Below, piece by piece: positions 1 to 60,829 of a stretch of DNA of 64,000 nucleotides. Every line of letters starts with the position of its first letter. Within the stretch, counting starts at the first letter, position 1. Source of the DNA: Cephalopachus bancanus (taxonomy: Eukaryota > Chordata > Mammalia > Primates > Tarsiidae); assembly GCA_027257055.1 (NCBI GenBank), contig JAPVLO010000039.1:5424501-5488500 (forward strand), given 5' to 3'. A program made the translations under genes and the position numbers. The notes under the pieces were generated by a model. It worked only from the letters and a program-made list of their open reading frames with translations. It was not told the DNA's origin and ran no database searches.

Positions 1-354
1 GGCTTGGCATATTCACCCTCCTGCCAGCGCACCACTCCCTGGGGCTTGGCTGTTCCCTCTGTGCCGGCCTGAACTCCTGACTACAGTGGCGGTGTCTGAG
101 GCCACAGGCTGGTCGGATGGCTCTTGGTGGTCCCCGCAAGGCTGGCTACGGGCTGGGTGCATGGCAGGAGCCCAGTGGACACAGTAGGATGAATCTGGGA
201 CCAGGCTGGAGCTGGGTAAGGTTCACCCTGGCTAGTTTGGGGTTTAGATATTGAGTCTGTTTTTCATTAGAATGTTCTTTCAGGTAAATAAATGAACAAT
301 AACAGTCAACTAATCAAGATGTGGCCACAGCCAGGCTTCCAGGTGGTTTCTAGC
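1..354. other. Unassigned left edge
   Basis: No repeat is recognised. The minus strand has a Pro/Gly-rich frame from about 168 to 14 that could be a terminal exon of the C16orf96-like gene (see findings). Confidence 0.3.
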
Positions 355-1256
355 ACAAACGGTCCCCAACCTATGATTGCTTGATAGGGTTTCTTGACTT
401 TATAATACTCTGCCACAGTTCAACATATTGTACAGTATTCGAAAAATTACATAACCTGGGCACAGTGGCTTACCCCTACAATCCTAGCACTTTGGAAGGT
501 GGAGGCGAGAAGATTGCCTGAGCCCAGGGATTTGAAACCAGTCAGGACAACTTGGCGAGATCTCATCTCTATAATAAGTCAAAAAGTGGTCAGGCATGGT
601 GGCGCATGCCTATGGTCCCAGCTACTTGGAAGGCTGGGGCAGAAGTATAGCCTGAGCCAAGCAGGTTGAGGCTGCAATAGCTGTGCGCATGCCACTGCAC
701 TCCAGCCTGAGAGACAGAGTGAGACTCCAAATTAAAAAAAATAGAGAGAGATTGATAGATAGATAGATATGATATTCAACACTTTATTATAAAGTAGGCA
801 TTGTGGCCGGGCACAGTGGCTGAGGTGAGAAGATTGCCTGAGCCCAGGTGTTCAAGACTAGCCTGGGCAACTTGGTGAGACCTCATCTCTACAATAAATC
901 AAGAATAATTAGCTGGGCATGGTGGCGCACGCCTGTAGTTCCAGTTACTTGGAAGGCTGAGGTGAAGAATCACCTGAGCCCACCAGGCTGAGGCTGCAGT
1001 GGCTGTGAGTTTGCCATTGCACTCCAGCCTGGGCAACAGAGTGAGACTCCAACGAAAAAAATAAAATAAAATAGGCTTTGTATTAGCTGACTTTGCTCTA
1101 CTGTCAGCTAATGTAAGTGTTCTGAGCATGTCTAAGGTCTGCGAGGCTAAGCTATGGAATTCAGTAGGTGAAGTGTATAAAATGCATTTTCGACTTAGCA
1201 TATTTTTCAACTTAGGGGTTTATCAGAACATGACCCTGTTGTTAGTTGAGGAGCAT
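355..1256 (+). mobile_element. Nonautonomous Tigger/MER-type element with two Alus
   Basis: Element pieces at about 355-452, 773-804 (GATATTCAACACTTTATTAT) and 1074-1256 (CTAATGTAAGTGTTCTGAGC, then GAGGAGCATCT). Alus on the plus strand at 453-744 and 805-1073; the second lacks about 30 bases near its 5' end. Confidence 0.6.
753..772 (+). repeat. (GATA)n microsatellite
   Basis: Short run of GATA units directly after an Alu tail. Confidence 0.85.
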
Positions 1257-1756
1257 CTTATAGTTGGACTTTGTCACCCCCAAGAAAGATAAAGCAGTGG
1301 AGATCATCAGAATTCAAGTCATGGCTTGCTACACGGGTCCTGGGAATGAATGAGTCATTGGGTGAAAGGCTCCTCCCTTGGGGTGACAGCCCTGGGGAGG
1401 TCGATGGATGAGTGGTGACAGGGACAAGTATGTAAGATGGTGGACTCCATCCGTCCTGGCCCCCTACTAAGGGTGCCTTCCCGGCAAGCAGACCTAGCCT
1501 GCTCCTTTATGAAATGCCTCACCAAGTTGTTATAGAGCGAAGGGGCAGGGGACAGAGTCTGACACAAAGTCGGAGTTCATTAAATATTAGCCACCGCTGT
1601 TGTTACCTTGCTTGGTGATCCCTGAAGCCCAGCCCGAGTCCCTCCCAGCAGCTCCCAGGCAGGGAGGCCTGGGACAGTCAAGCTTCTCCAGGAGAAGCCG
1701 CATACTTCCTGGGGAGAATGCGGGGTTCCAGATGGTGTCCTGCCCTCCCAGAAACA

Positions 1757-2390
<634 letters not shown>

Positions 2391-2471
2391 CACCCGCTAC
2401 TGTGGAGACCATGGTGACAGCCATCTCGTTTGCTCTTCACTGTCTCCCAGGTGTCTGGCGATTGCTCCTCA

Positions 2472-50159
<47,688 letters not shown>

Positions 50160-50449
50160 GCCGGGCTGGTGGCTCAGCCTGTAATCCCGCGCCTTTGGGA
50201 GGCTGAGGTGAGTGGATTGCCTGAGCCCGCGGGTTCGCGACTCGCCTGGGCAACTTGGCGAGACCTCATCTCTACAATAAATCAAAATTAGCCGGGCGTG
50301 GTAGCGCGCACCTGTAGTTCCAGCGACTTGGAAGGCTGAAGCGGAAGGATCGCCGGAGCCCAGCAGGTCGAGGCTGCGGTGACCGGGAGCGGCCCCTGCA
50401 CTCCAGTCTGGGTGACAGAATGAGACTCCAACTCACAAAAAAAAAAAAA
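50160..50449 (+). mobile_element. Young Alu
   Basis: 4-base shorter start (GCCGGGCTGGTGGCTCAGCC). Exact 16-base target duplication AAAAGAGGATGTAGAA. Confidence 0.95.
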
Positions 50450-50704
50450 AGAGGATGTAGAAAGTTATCTGAGTTACACTTGTTTCTGGACACAGCCACA
50501 GCCCCCTACAGCCTACCCAGGAGGTGGGGAAAAGTTGAGAAGGGCATCATCTGTTCTGAGTCCTACATGTCCCCGCCCACCGGAGAGATGACACCCTCAC
50601 TGGACCCTGCTTGGCTCCACACTTGAGCTGGGGCTCACCACGACCTCATTGCTTCTGAGCTAGGTCTCTGCCCTGCTCTAAAAGTCTTAAGAATTCAGGC
50701 GTGG

Positions 50705-51650
50705 GCCAGGTGTGGTGGCTCACGCCTGTAATCCAGTACTTTGGGAGGCCAAGGCAGGATAATTGCTTAAAGCCTGGAGCTTGAGACCAACCTGGGCAGC
50801 ATAGCAGGACCCCATCTCTACAAAAAATTGGTTTTTTTCGTTGTTGTTGCTGTTTTTGAGTTGGAGTCTCACTCTGTCACCCAGACTGGAGTGCAGTGGC
50901 CGCTCTCGGCCACCACAGCCTCGACCTGCTGGACTCTGGCGATCCTTCCGCCTCAGCCTTTCAAGAAGCTGGAACTACCGGCGCGCGCTACCACGCCCGG
51001 CTAATTTTGATTTATTGTAGAGATGAGGTCTCACCAAGTTGCCCAGGCAGGTCTCGAACCCGCGGGCTCAGGCAATCCACTTACCTCAGCCTCCCAAAGG
51101 TGCGGGATTACAGGCTGAACCACTGAGCCCGGCTCAAAAAAAATTTTGTTGTTGTTGGGGTTTTTTGTTTCTTTGTTTGTTTGGTTTTTTTGAGTTGGAG
51201 TCTCACTCTGTTACCCAGACTGGAGTGCAGTGGCCACTCCTGGCCACCGCAGCCTCGACCTGCCGGGCTCCGGAGATCCTTCCGCCTCAGCCTTCCAAGT
51301 AGCCGGAATTACAGGCATGCACTACCACGCCCGGCTGATTTTTTTTTATTTTATTGTAGAGATGAGATCTCGCTGCCCAGGCGGGTCTCGAACCCGCGGG
51401 CTCAGGCAATCCACTCACCTCAGCCTACCAAAGGCGCGGGATTACAGGCTGAGCCACCAAGCCTGGCTCAAAAAATTGTTTTAAACCATTAGCTTGGGCA
51501 CAGCACACACCTGTAGCCCCAGTTACTCAGGTGGCTGAGGCAGAAGGATGGTTTGAGGCCAGGAGTTGGAGACTGCAGTGAGCTGTGATTCCACTACTGT
51601 ACTCCAGCCTGGGCTTCAGGGCAAGGCTCTGAGAAAGAAAGAAGGAAAGG
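50705..51650. mobile_element. Old Alu split by two inverted young Alus
   Basis: The old plus-strand Alu is in halves (50705-50829 and 51470-51650). Inserted in its linker are inverted young Alus 50831-51134 and 51148-51468, with CAAAAAATTG at both outer borders. Confidence 0.9.
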
Positions 51651-51989
51651 GGGGAGGGAGGGAGGGAAGGACGGGTGGGCTTGGCCATGAGCCAGCTGAG
51701 CAGGACGAGAAGGCCACAAGGGGCCTTGCTATGGTCAGGCCTGCTTGATCAACTCTGGGAAAAAAGAATGACATCCTGCTTGTCTCCTAGGGAAGTCTGC
51801 AGGGAAGCCCTTGACTTAACACTGGGAGCCCAACTCTGAGGCCAGCCAGCACTGTGACCCCACATTCCTGGCACACAACAGGAGCACTGCTCAGGGATTC
51901 CAGTGGCTAAGGGTCAATCTGGTCTGGCTTCCCTGCAGAAGACCTGGAAAGGAGATACCTCTGGGCGGTGGAAAGCCCATCTACTTTGA

Positions 51990-52130
51990 GTTTCTACAGA
52001 TGGGGCCGTGACTCTGTCCAACCAGCTGTGTGACCTTGAGCAAATGACACCCTCTCTGAGTCTCAGCTTTCTTTCCTGCTACATGGGGAAATAAAATATG
52101 GTGGGGGATAGAAATAATATATGTAAAGTG
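51990..52130 (+). repeat. MIR
   Basis: CCAGCTGTGTGACCTTGAGC and CTCTCTGAGTCTCAGCTTTC. Confidence 0.75.
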
Positions 52131-52544
52131 TGGGACCTGCACTGACACAGTGTTCCCTGCCCAGAATGGATCTGGTAGCCCTCTCCTGCCAATGACCAGG
52201 GCCATGGGAAAAAGAGCCAGGGAGACTGTTCCGAATTTAACATAAGAATGTTCTCAGGGATGCTGTTTGTTAGTCTCATGTTCCTGACCTCACAACAAAT
52301 ACTTCCGTGAGGTCATCACTATAGTCACAAAACCTACTCTTTAAGAACGATGCAGACTAGCCGTGGGGACTCCCTATGCCACCCCAGTCAGTGTGTTCCC
52401 CTCAGACACGCCCCGCCTGCTGCGCTCCACTCCAGAATCTGCCTGTCTGGAGAGGTGGGAGAAAGTGGCTCACTCCTGCCGAGGTAATTGCATCTTCTAT
52501 CCCAATTCATCATGGCCCTCCTTGGAGACTACTGCTTTTTTTTT

Positions 52545-53367
52545 TTGATAACGTCGTTATTGAGATATAATTTGCATACCATACAACGCACCCATTAAAA
52601 GTGTGCAGGGCAGGCCATGCTTGGTGGCTCAGCCTGTAATCCCACGCCTTTGGGAGGCCGAGGTGAGTGGATTGCCTGAGCCCACGGGTTTGAGACCAAC
52701 TCAGGCAACTTGGCGAGACCTTGTCCCTACAATAAATAAAAAATGAGCCGGGTATGGTAGCACGCACCTGTAGTTTCGGCAACTTGGAAGGCTGAGGCGG
52801 AAGGATCGCCGGAGCCCAGCAGGTCGAGGCTGCGGTGGCCGAGAGCGTGCCACGACACTCTAGTCTGGGCAACAGAGTGAGACTCCAACTCAATAAATAA
52901 ATAAATAAATAAAGTGTGCAGTGCAGTAACCTTTAGTTATTCACAGATGTGTGTAACCTCCCTGCAACCAACCTTAGGACATTTTATCACCCTAAAAAGA
53001 AATGTTCCACCCGTAGCATCTCCATTCCCCCTCCCAAGCCCCTGAAATCCATTAGCCTCATTCCTTTTTTTTCTTTTTTTTTCGAGTCAGGCGCTCACCC
53101 TGTCCCTCAGGATGGAGTCGCAGTGGTGTGCTCACCTCTCACTGCAGCCTCAACCTCCTGGGCTCAGGTGATCCTCCTGTCTCATCCTCTGGAGTAGCTG
53201 GGTCTACAGGTGTGCACCACCACGTATGGTTAATTCTTTGATTTTTGTAGAGATGAGGTCTCACTATTGTTGCCCTAGTCTGGTCTCAAACTCCTGGGCT
53301 CAAGCAATCCTGCCCCCTGTAATCCCAAAGTGCTGGGATTACAGGTGTGAGCCACTGCGCCTGGCTG
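52545..53367 (-). mobile_element. L1 fragment with two Alus
   Basis: Antisense L1 at 52545-52610 (TTGAGATATAATTTGCATAC) and 52913-53065. A plus-strand Alu at 52611-52912 (AAAGTGTGCAG duplicated) and an inverted Alu at 53066-53367. Confidence 0.85.
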
Positions 53368-53756
53368 TCCAGAATCTTAAATGCTCCAGGGCAGCTGCTG
53401 TCTTGGCGGAGGTCTCAACAATCCCATGTGACTTAAGAGCAGAGGTATATCAAATGTCCAATATTAAAGATAAGAAGAAAACAAGACAAGAGCAGGGGAG
53501 AGTGACCACAGCCCAGTAACAGACAATGCTGTCTGAACAACATCCCAACCAGCAACATTTTGGCAACGGTGAAGATCTGGATGTTGTAGAGGAGTGTTCT
53601 GAGCACTGACTCCACCTGCCCTTGGCTAAAGAGAGTACGGAGGAAGAGAGAACATCACTGACAGTGTGGACTGGCCTGGCACTACCAGCTGGTGGCTAGG
53701 AGCTGTCCTTGGTCTTAAACGTGAGCCGTTTTGAGGAACACCAACCCCAGGCAGCG

Positions 53757-54830
53757 CCATGATGTGTCAAGACAAAACAAGGCCAACCCACAATAATGTC
53801 TGAACTCCAACAAAAACAAGAATCTTTTCCAAATCACAAACATGACCAAATATCCCCCTAGCCTGGCTAACATGAGTGATCACTGCTTCTTTACCAAAGC
53901 TTTGGCTTTGGCTTCATTGCTCCTGCCTTCTGGACAAGGTGTATGAAAACACCCGTCATAGGATACTCCCGCTCCCTGAAAGCGTCCCGTCCAGAACAAA
54001 GCTCAGCTTCCCTTCACACCCCTCCCCAATCACCTAACACAAGCCCAAACCTTGTAAGTCCTTCTATTTTTTTTCAGATTGGAAAATATAGTTTTTTAGA
54101 AAGCAGATTAGAGAGCGAGAGAGGAGATTCACCTCCCAAGATTGGGGAGGGGGCCAAATCTTAGGGAAAAGCATGGCCCGGCCATAGCTTAAGGAAAGCA
54201 TGACAGGATCAGAGCTTAACAAAAACATGGCAGCCCAAACCCTGTAAGTTCTTCTAACCATCTCTCATGAGATGCCCCTCCGTTCCCCATTGTGCTATAT
54301 GTCCTAAAATTTCAGGGGCTGTCTTGACATCCTTGAGCCTCATAGGGCCCCAAAGGTCTAACTCACCCTCACCAGACATACCACCCACCCCCGGCAGGAC
54401 AGGCTCCCACCACAACAGTTGTCAAGTCAGCCACACCAGCTGCACCCCACCTGGTCCTCTGTCTCATGGGCTTCCATTCCCTGCCAGCCCTGGGAAATAT
54501 TCAAACAAACCAATCACATCCTCCTGCAGGAACCAGGGATGTCTCACCCTCTTGTCACTACAAAGTTTGCTTCCCGAAGCCCCTGGTGGTTCCCTCTGAG
54601 AGCCATCCCCATGGAGCTCTGCACAGCGTGCTATGTCTCCTCTCCCAAACTGTCCTTTATGTGACTATAACTGATGTGGATCCCATCTGCCCCATGTCAG
54701 GTGCCAAGGGTTTGGTTATCTTTTGTTACGGGGAGCAGAGAATCCCACTTTCCCTAATGGAGTTCACAGGAGGTGATTGGAATACCCGTGGTGTGTGTCC
54801 TCCCTTGCTGCAATGAGTCAATGAGCGCAA
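53757..54830. mobile_element. Possible LTR-type repeat
   Basis: Pyrimidine-rich, Alu-free DNA with the layout of an LTR: CATGAGTGATCACTGCTTCT near 53870 and a degenerate internal repeat CCCAAACCTTGTAAGTCCTT (54045 and 54234). No retroviral coding region. A family name cannot be given. Confidence 0.35.
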
Positions 54831-55439
54831 GTTTCTTCAACTACAGGTAGGCTCCTGGTAGTCTTGGATGGAGGGGACTGACCCTGCAAACTCAGGGAAA
54901 CCTTCCACCGGTGTGAATTTTTTGGATTTGGGAATTGCAGACTAGGGACTGCGGATGAATTATCATGAAACTGCAAGCAAGAGTTCTCCAGGCAGGAGAG
55001 AGAAAGTAAGGGGGAATTGCTACTAGTTTAGTGCAGTAACAAGGCTGGGCAGGCAAGCCCAGGGCCAAATCAAGAGATCACCCTTACGCCTTCCAAAAAA
55101 TTATGAGAGACAGAATTTTCAGCAATTCTTGGTCATTTGTAGCCAGGCTAGGTAACTGTGCGTAATGGCTCATTTTGGGATGATGCCCAGCATCTGAAAC
55201 CATTTCTGTGTCTGGGAAGACTCCGTCTTAGGCGTCTTGGTGGGAGGCAGGTGTCAATTACACATCACCACAGCTTCCTCAGGTTAGGCACGGGCAGGGA
55301 CTACAGCTTGGCCAGTCTGAGCGCCCACCCAGGGCTCTGAACGGGAAACCGTTGACACAAAACACAGACACTGAATTCATCTCTTTCTGATGGCCAGGGA
55401 GATGCGAGTGAGGATACAGGGTGGGTTGTAGGCAGTCGG
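54831..55439. other. Unrecognised intergenic DNA
   Basis: About 600 bases with nothing that I can name. Confidence 0.35.
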
Positions 55440-56245
55440 TGGCCCAGAGATGTCCATGTCCTAATCCCTGGAACCTATGAATTTGTTTCCTTATACAGCA
55501 AAAGGAACTTTACAGATGTGATTCGGTTAAGGATCTTGAGATTTGGAGGGTAGTCTGGATTCTCCAGATGGGCTCACTGTAGTCCCAATGGTGTTTAACA
55601 GAGTCAGAAAAGGAAATGTGACTTGATGGGGGAAGGGGCAAGGGAGGTGGAAAGAAGGGGAAGGGGAGAGGAAAGGGAGAGAAAGAGGGAGAGGGAGAGG
55701 GAAATTTGACACTGCTGGCTTTGAAGATGGCGGAAGAGACCAGGAGTCAAGGAATGCCTGTGGCTTCTAGAAGCTGGAAAAGACAAGGAAACAGACTCTC
55801 CTCTTTTTTTTTTTTTGAGTTGGAGTCTCACTCCTTCGCCCAGACTGGAGTGCAGTGGCCGCTCCCGGCCACCGCAGCCTCGACCTGCTGGGCTCTGGCG
55901 ATCCTTCCGCCTCAGCCTTCCGAGTAGCCGGAATTACAGGCATGCGCTACCAAGCCCGGCTGATTTTTTGATTTATTGTAGAGATGAGGTCTCGCTGCCC
56001 AGGCGGGTCTCGAACCCGCGGGCTCAGGCAATCCACTCACCTCAGCCTCCCAAAGGCACGGGATTACAGGCTGAGCCACCAAGCCCAGTAGACTCTCCTC
56101 TTAAGACTCCAAAAGGAACACAGCCTTGTGGACACCTTGATTTTAGCCCAGTAGAGTTCTGACCTGTAGAACTATAAAATCATATGTGCTGTTTTGAGCC
56201 GGTAAGTTTATGGTAATTTTTTATAGCAGCAACAGGAAACCAAGA
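55440..56245 (+). mobile_element. MLT1-type LTR with a young inverted Alu
   Basis: LTR at 55440-55803 and 56089-56245. The Alu at 55804-56088 is on minus (5-base deletion) with exact duplication AGACTCTCCTC. A polypurine insert lies at about 55605-55708. Confidence 0.85.
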
Positions 56246-56584
56246 CGGAGTCTGGGCACCAGGGTCCAAGGGCCGGCACCAGAGTGTTTGCCATGGGACC
56301 CCCAGGCCTCCCAGTAACTGCTCTGGGCTACCCAGCATCCTTCCAATCAATTTCTCTTCTGCAGAATTGGCTGTTGTTGCTTGTGACACAACTTCGTCTA
56401 GTAGAGTAGAAGGATGACCCTCACTCAGCCAGAGCCCCAGGATGCCGAGCAGGAATCGGCCACTCCAGATGGGCCCTGCTTGGAGCGTCCGAGTCTCCTG
56501 GAGGAAACTGCAGGGGCTTTCCTGACATTCTAGAGCAGCCAAGGAGGGTTCATTTACATTCACAGAGGACATTCTTTACAAGAA

Positions 56585-56710
56585 TCCTTACAACAAATCT
56601 ATGAAGCAGGTGCTATAATTGTCCTCATTTTAAAGATGAGTCAACCAAGGTTCAGAGGGGTTAAGTCACTTGCTCAAGAGCACAGAACTTGTGGAGCGGT
56701 GGAGCTGGGT
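56585..56710 (-). repeat. MIR
   Basis: CCTCATTTTAAAGATGAGTC then GGTTAAGTCACTTGCTCAAG. Confidence 0.75.
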
Positions 56711-57107
56711 AAGTGGCTATAATGACTGATGTCAGCCAGATGGCCAGGTAGGAAGGTGCCAGGCTGAGAAGCGTTATGGTTGGTGCTGGCAGCTCCTAGG
56801 CCCGCAGTGTGCCCCCAGGATCTAAGGCAGTGACGCTATAAGTCAGCCCAGGTTGTGATCATGCAGAGAGGTGGGAAGCCACCTTAAAGAGCCCAACCTG
56901 GCTGCAGGTCTTCAAGACAGGTTGCACACTGACCACAGAGATGCTGATCTATTTCCTAGCACCTAGCACTGTGCCTGGTCCCTCTTCATTCTCTCCTTTG
57001 ACCAATATTTATTGAGCACCTGTCCCAAGTGCTGCTCTGAAGTGTGGAAGAGACCACAGCGAGAAGTCTGAGGAGATCTCTGATGGGCCGATGGGGGAAA
57101 CAAGTCG

Positions 57108-57408
57108 TTTATTTATTGATTTATTTTGAGTTGGAGTCTCACTCTGTCACCTAGGCTGGAGTGCCATGGCACACTCAGGGCCACTCCAGTGTGGCCCTGC
57201 TGGGCTCAAGTGATCCTTCCACCTCAGCCTTCCAAGCAGCTGGAACTCTAGGCGCGTGCTACCATACCCAGCTAATTTTTTTATTTATTGTAGAGACGAG
57301 GTCTCACCAAATTGCCCGGGCTGGTCTCAAACCTGTGGGCTCAGGCAATCTACTTGCCTTGGCCTCCCAAAGTGCTGGGATTACAGGCTGAGCCACCAAG
57401 CCCGGCCA
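57108..57408 (-). mobile_element. Alu
   Basis: Inverted, middle-aged type (GGGCCACTCCAGTGTGGCCC), TTTA-rich tail. Confidence 0.9.
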
Positions 57409-57499
57409 TGACGTTTATTTTGCAAAAACCAAAAAAGCTAAGTTCAGGTAGTAAGGGGAAAATGGGGGATGGCCACCCATTTAGGCAGCATTGTCATGG

Positions 57500-58010
57500 T
57501 AACCAGCCTCCAAGATACCCCCCAAAGATGCTTCCTGAGGTTCACACTCTTGTGCAGTCTCCTTCTACACTACACCAGGTTGGTCTGTGTGACCAAAAGC
57601 ATATGGCGGAAGTGACGATATGTCCCCCTAAGGTTAGGGCATCAAGGACACTGTGGCTTCCTTCTTAGTTATATGCTCACTCTCTCAGATCACTTCCTTT
57701 GGGGACAGCCAGCTGCCTTGTCGTAATGACACCTGGGCAGCTTTATGAACAGTTCCATGTGATGAGGGATTGGGGCCACCAGCCCCAGTGTGGCCCATGG
57801 AAGTGGATCCAGAGCAGGTCAAGCCTTCAGGTGATTGCAGTCCCAGCTGAAATTCCAGCTGCAACCTCACGAACAGCCTGAGCCAGACCATTCAACCAAG
57901 CCACTCTTGTATTCTTGGCCCTCAGAAACTACATGAGATGAATACATGTTTATTGAGTTCAGCTATCCCTGGGGGTAACCTGTTACACAGCAATAGATAA
58001 CTGGTACAAT
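57500..58010 (+). mobile_element. MaLR/ERVL-like LTR
   Basis: CCAGCCTCCAAGATACCCCC, GGTTGGTCTGTGTGACCAAA, AGCCAGCTGCCTTGTCGTAA and ACAGCAATAGATAACTGGTA mark a near-complete copy of the family also seen at 13255-13640. Confidence 0.65.
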
Positions 58011-58746
58011 TGTCCAGGAAGATCTTTGACACCTCTAAGAAGAGGTGGAGCTGAGAATTGAATGAATTAGTCACTCGAAGAGCCATGGGAAGAGGCTAGA
58101 CAGAGAGCATGGTGAGTACAAAGGCCCTGTAGTAGGAATGAACTTGGTGTGGTCAGGAACAGAAAGAAGGTGGATGAGCCTGGAGTGCAGTGAGCTAGTG
58201 GTAAAGGGATAGGGGTGAGGGTGGGTGGGTAGACCAGGACAGGTTCCTACAGGGCCATGCCAGTACTTGATGAGTACTTATGTGAAAGACAGATGAAGGA
58301 ATGGGTGATAAATGAGGGAAAACTGGAATGGGACGGGAGCCAGTACCGTGACACCACCTAAGCAATGTCTTCTGTCTGGATCAGGCAGCCCCCTCACTGC
58401 TCAGGTGAGTGGGTTCTCCCTGGCTTCAGACAGAAGCCCATGTCCAAGTCCTTGGTTCAAGACCTGGCTGCTGCCTGTGTGTTCATTATCTAAACTAGAA
58501 TTTTTGATGTACTCACATGCAGCTAGAAAAAAAGAATACATTGTTGCACAAAACTGGTCATGTGTACTACCAATCTAGATATTTACATACGTGCATTCAT
58601 TTATTTCACACTACAGGTGTGAGATTTGAGAAAGTTGTGTGTGTTGCATGTGATTTGATGCTGATAAATGAATATTTGCGATGAAATTTTAAAAATCCAG
58701 TGTGTTTGATTTGAAAGGATCCATAACTTTAAAAACCACATCATGC

Positions 58747-59047
58747 GCAGGGCTCGGTGGCTCAACCTGTAATCCCAGCACTTTGGGACGCCAAGGGGAA
58801 TGGATTGCCTGAGCCCACGGGTTTGAGACCAGCTCAGGCAACTTGGCGAGACCTCATCTCTACAATAAATCAAAAATTAGCCGGGCATGGTAGCGCCTGC
58901 CTGTAGTTCTAGCTATTTGGAAGGCTGAAGTGGAAGGATCGCCGGAGCCCAGCAGGTCGAGGCTGCGGTGGCCGTGAGCATGCCACTGCACTTCAGCCTG
59001 GGTGACAAAGTGAGACTCCAACTCAAAAAAAAAAAAAAAAAAAAAAC
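58747..59047 (+). mobile_element. Alu, middle-aged
   Basis: GGGCTCGGTGGCTCAACCTG and a 20-plus A tail. Left hairpin not closed (GGGTTTGAGACCAGC). Confidence 0.9.
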
Positions 59048-59469
59048 CCAAAATAAAAATCACATCATTTTAGGCCTAGAAATAAAAAACTTGGAAAAAA
59101 TAAAGACCTGGTTATTGATATGGATGAGGCCACAATGCCATTCCAAGGGGTGATCTTGGCTTCCTGGAGAATGTGCTATCCCCAGGAGAGACCCTGTCCT
59201 TAGGCCAACAGGCAGCAGCAGTGATTTGGCACCACTCAGCTCAGTCCTGATTTCAGATAATTACAAGACAAATGCATCACTGGGACATTCTCTGAATGGT
59301 TGGTCAGAGCCAGAAACCCATTAACGATTGGAAACGAGCAGTGAGCAATTTTTCTCCACCCAAATAAACTGACATCAGGGTGAAATTCATTCTGAAGGGA
59401 CCATACATCCTCTTTGTCCAGATAAACCATTTCTGATGCTGGTTAAAGAGCTAAGAATGGTAACTGGGT

Positions 59470-59760
59470 GATTGTTCTTCTCTCACCACAGAAGAATTGT
59501 CAGGGGAAGGCCTGGATCGCTAGCGAACGATTCGAGTTTGTGGCGAACGTCTGTTGCTTTGGGCCGCCTCATTACTGGACTTGCTTACTTGTCATGGGTC
59601 CCCCACCAGGTGCAGGCTACCTGTCCCCTACTCAGAAGTCGAAGGTCCAACCATATCCCTGCAGTCTCATTTGTGTTTACTGCTGTGCAACTGCTGTCTC
59701 TGGTTCTGAATGTTAGAGCCAACGATTTTTAAACCTCTTAAAATGCACCCTGGAGGCTGG
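59470..59760. other. CpG-retaining unrecognised block
   Basis: GATCGCTAGCGAACGATTCG and GTGGCGAACGTC stand out for intact CpGs. Two overlapping plus frames of 82-86 codons have no recognisable domain. Confidence 0.3.
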
Positions 59761-59947
59761 ACACTGTGGGGTATGCCTTGGTCTGGGGGTTGGAGTTCGC
59801 AATTGGAGTGATTCAGCCACTCACCAGTTTGGGCAACGACCCCTCTCTGAGTCTTGGTTTCTAAGATGGGGTTAACATCCTTATTTCACAAGGTGAGGGC
59901 AGATGAAAAGTGAAAGGAGTTTGCAGGATAGCTGCAAGGAGTCAGGT

Positions 59948-60165
59948 GTCCAGGGGATAGTGGCTGGGTCACTGGGCACCAGGCTGTCCTGGGATGGCTT
60001 GTTGGTCGGGTCCAGTTCCTGGTTCCCATCTGAGTTGGGTTCCCCACCAGGAAATGTAATTCTGTGAGCAGTCAAGACCTTCTAACTGAGTTCTGTTCTG
60101 CTTAGGCAACCAGAGTCGTTTCTGTTGCTTGCAACCCAGAACCTGACTGGTACAAAGTGATCCCT
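59948..60165 (+). mobile_element. Possible LTR end
   Basis: GTCGTTTCTGTTGCTTGCAA then CCCAGAACCTGACTGGTAC resembles the 3' end of an MLT/MaLR LTR. Confidence 0.4.
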
Positions 60166-60829
60166 TGGGAGGTTGGCTAGACATCGGAGTCTAGAAAAAG
60201 AAATGGAACTCATTGGAGAAGGGGACACGGTGTCGAGGTGAGGTTACAGCCAACCTGTGCTTGTGCTTGTGCCCTTGATGCCCACCCACCCAGAAGGATG
60301 AATGTAGGTGGGGATAGGGCTGCAGGTAACCAAATTTCTTCTTAGAAAGATAAAATAAAAGTTTACATTTTAAAAAGGCTTCAGACCAGAGGCTTCCTAG
60401 CAGCTCTTGAGAGGACCTAGGAATCTTCCAGACCTTCCTCCCCCAGTCACCCACATCACATCCTTCTTCTGGCCCAACTGATTTTTCCTCTTAATATCTC
60501 TCACTTCCATCTACTCCCCTCCTTATCTAGCCCCATCTCTGCAGTCCTTGCTAGGACTAGGCACCAGCCTCCTAAGCTTCCTCACATCCATTCTCACTCT
60601 TTCATGTTCACTCCCTATGCAGAAGCAGCGCTCTTTGAAACAGAAATCTGGTCATGTTACCCCTGCTTTAAACCCTTCATGACTTCCCATGGCTCCTAGG
60701 ACAAAAACCAAACCACCCAACATGCTGCATGGGAGAGCTGCAAGGCGGGGCTCACCTCTTACCTTTTGGCCTCAACTTGAACAGCCCTTCCGGCTTTCTG
60801 ACTACTGTACAGCACACTGACTTTCTTTG

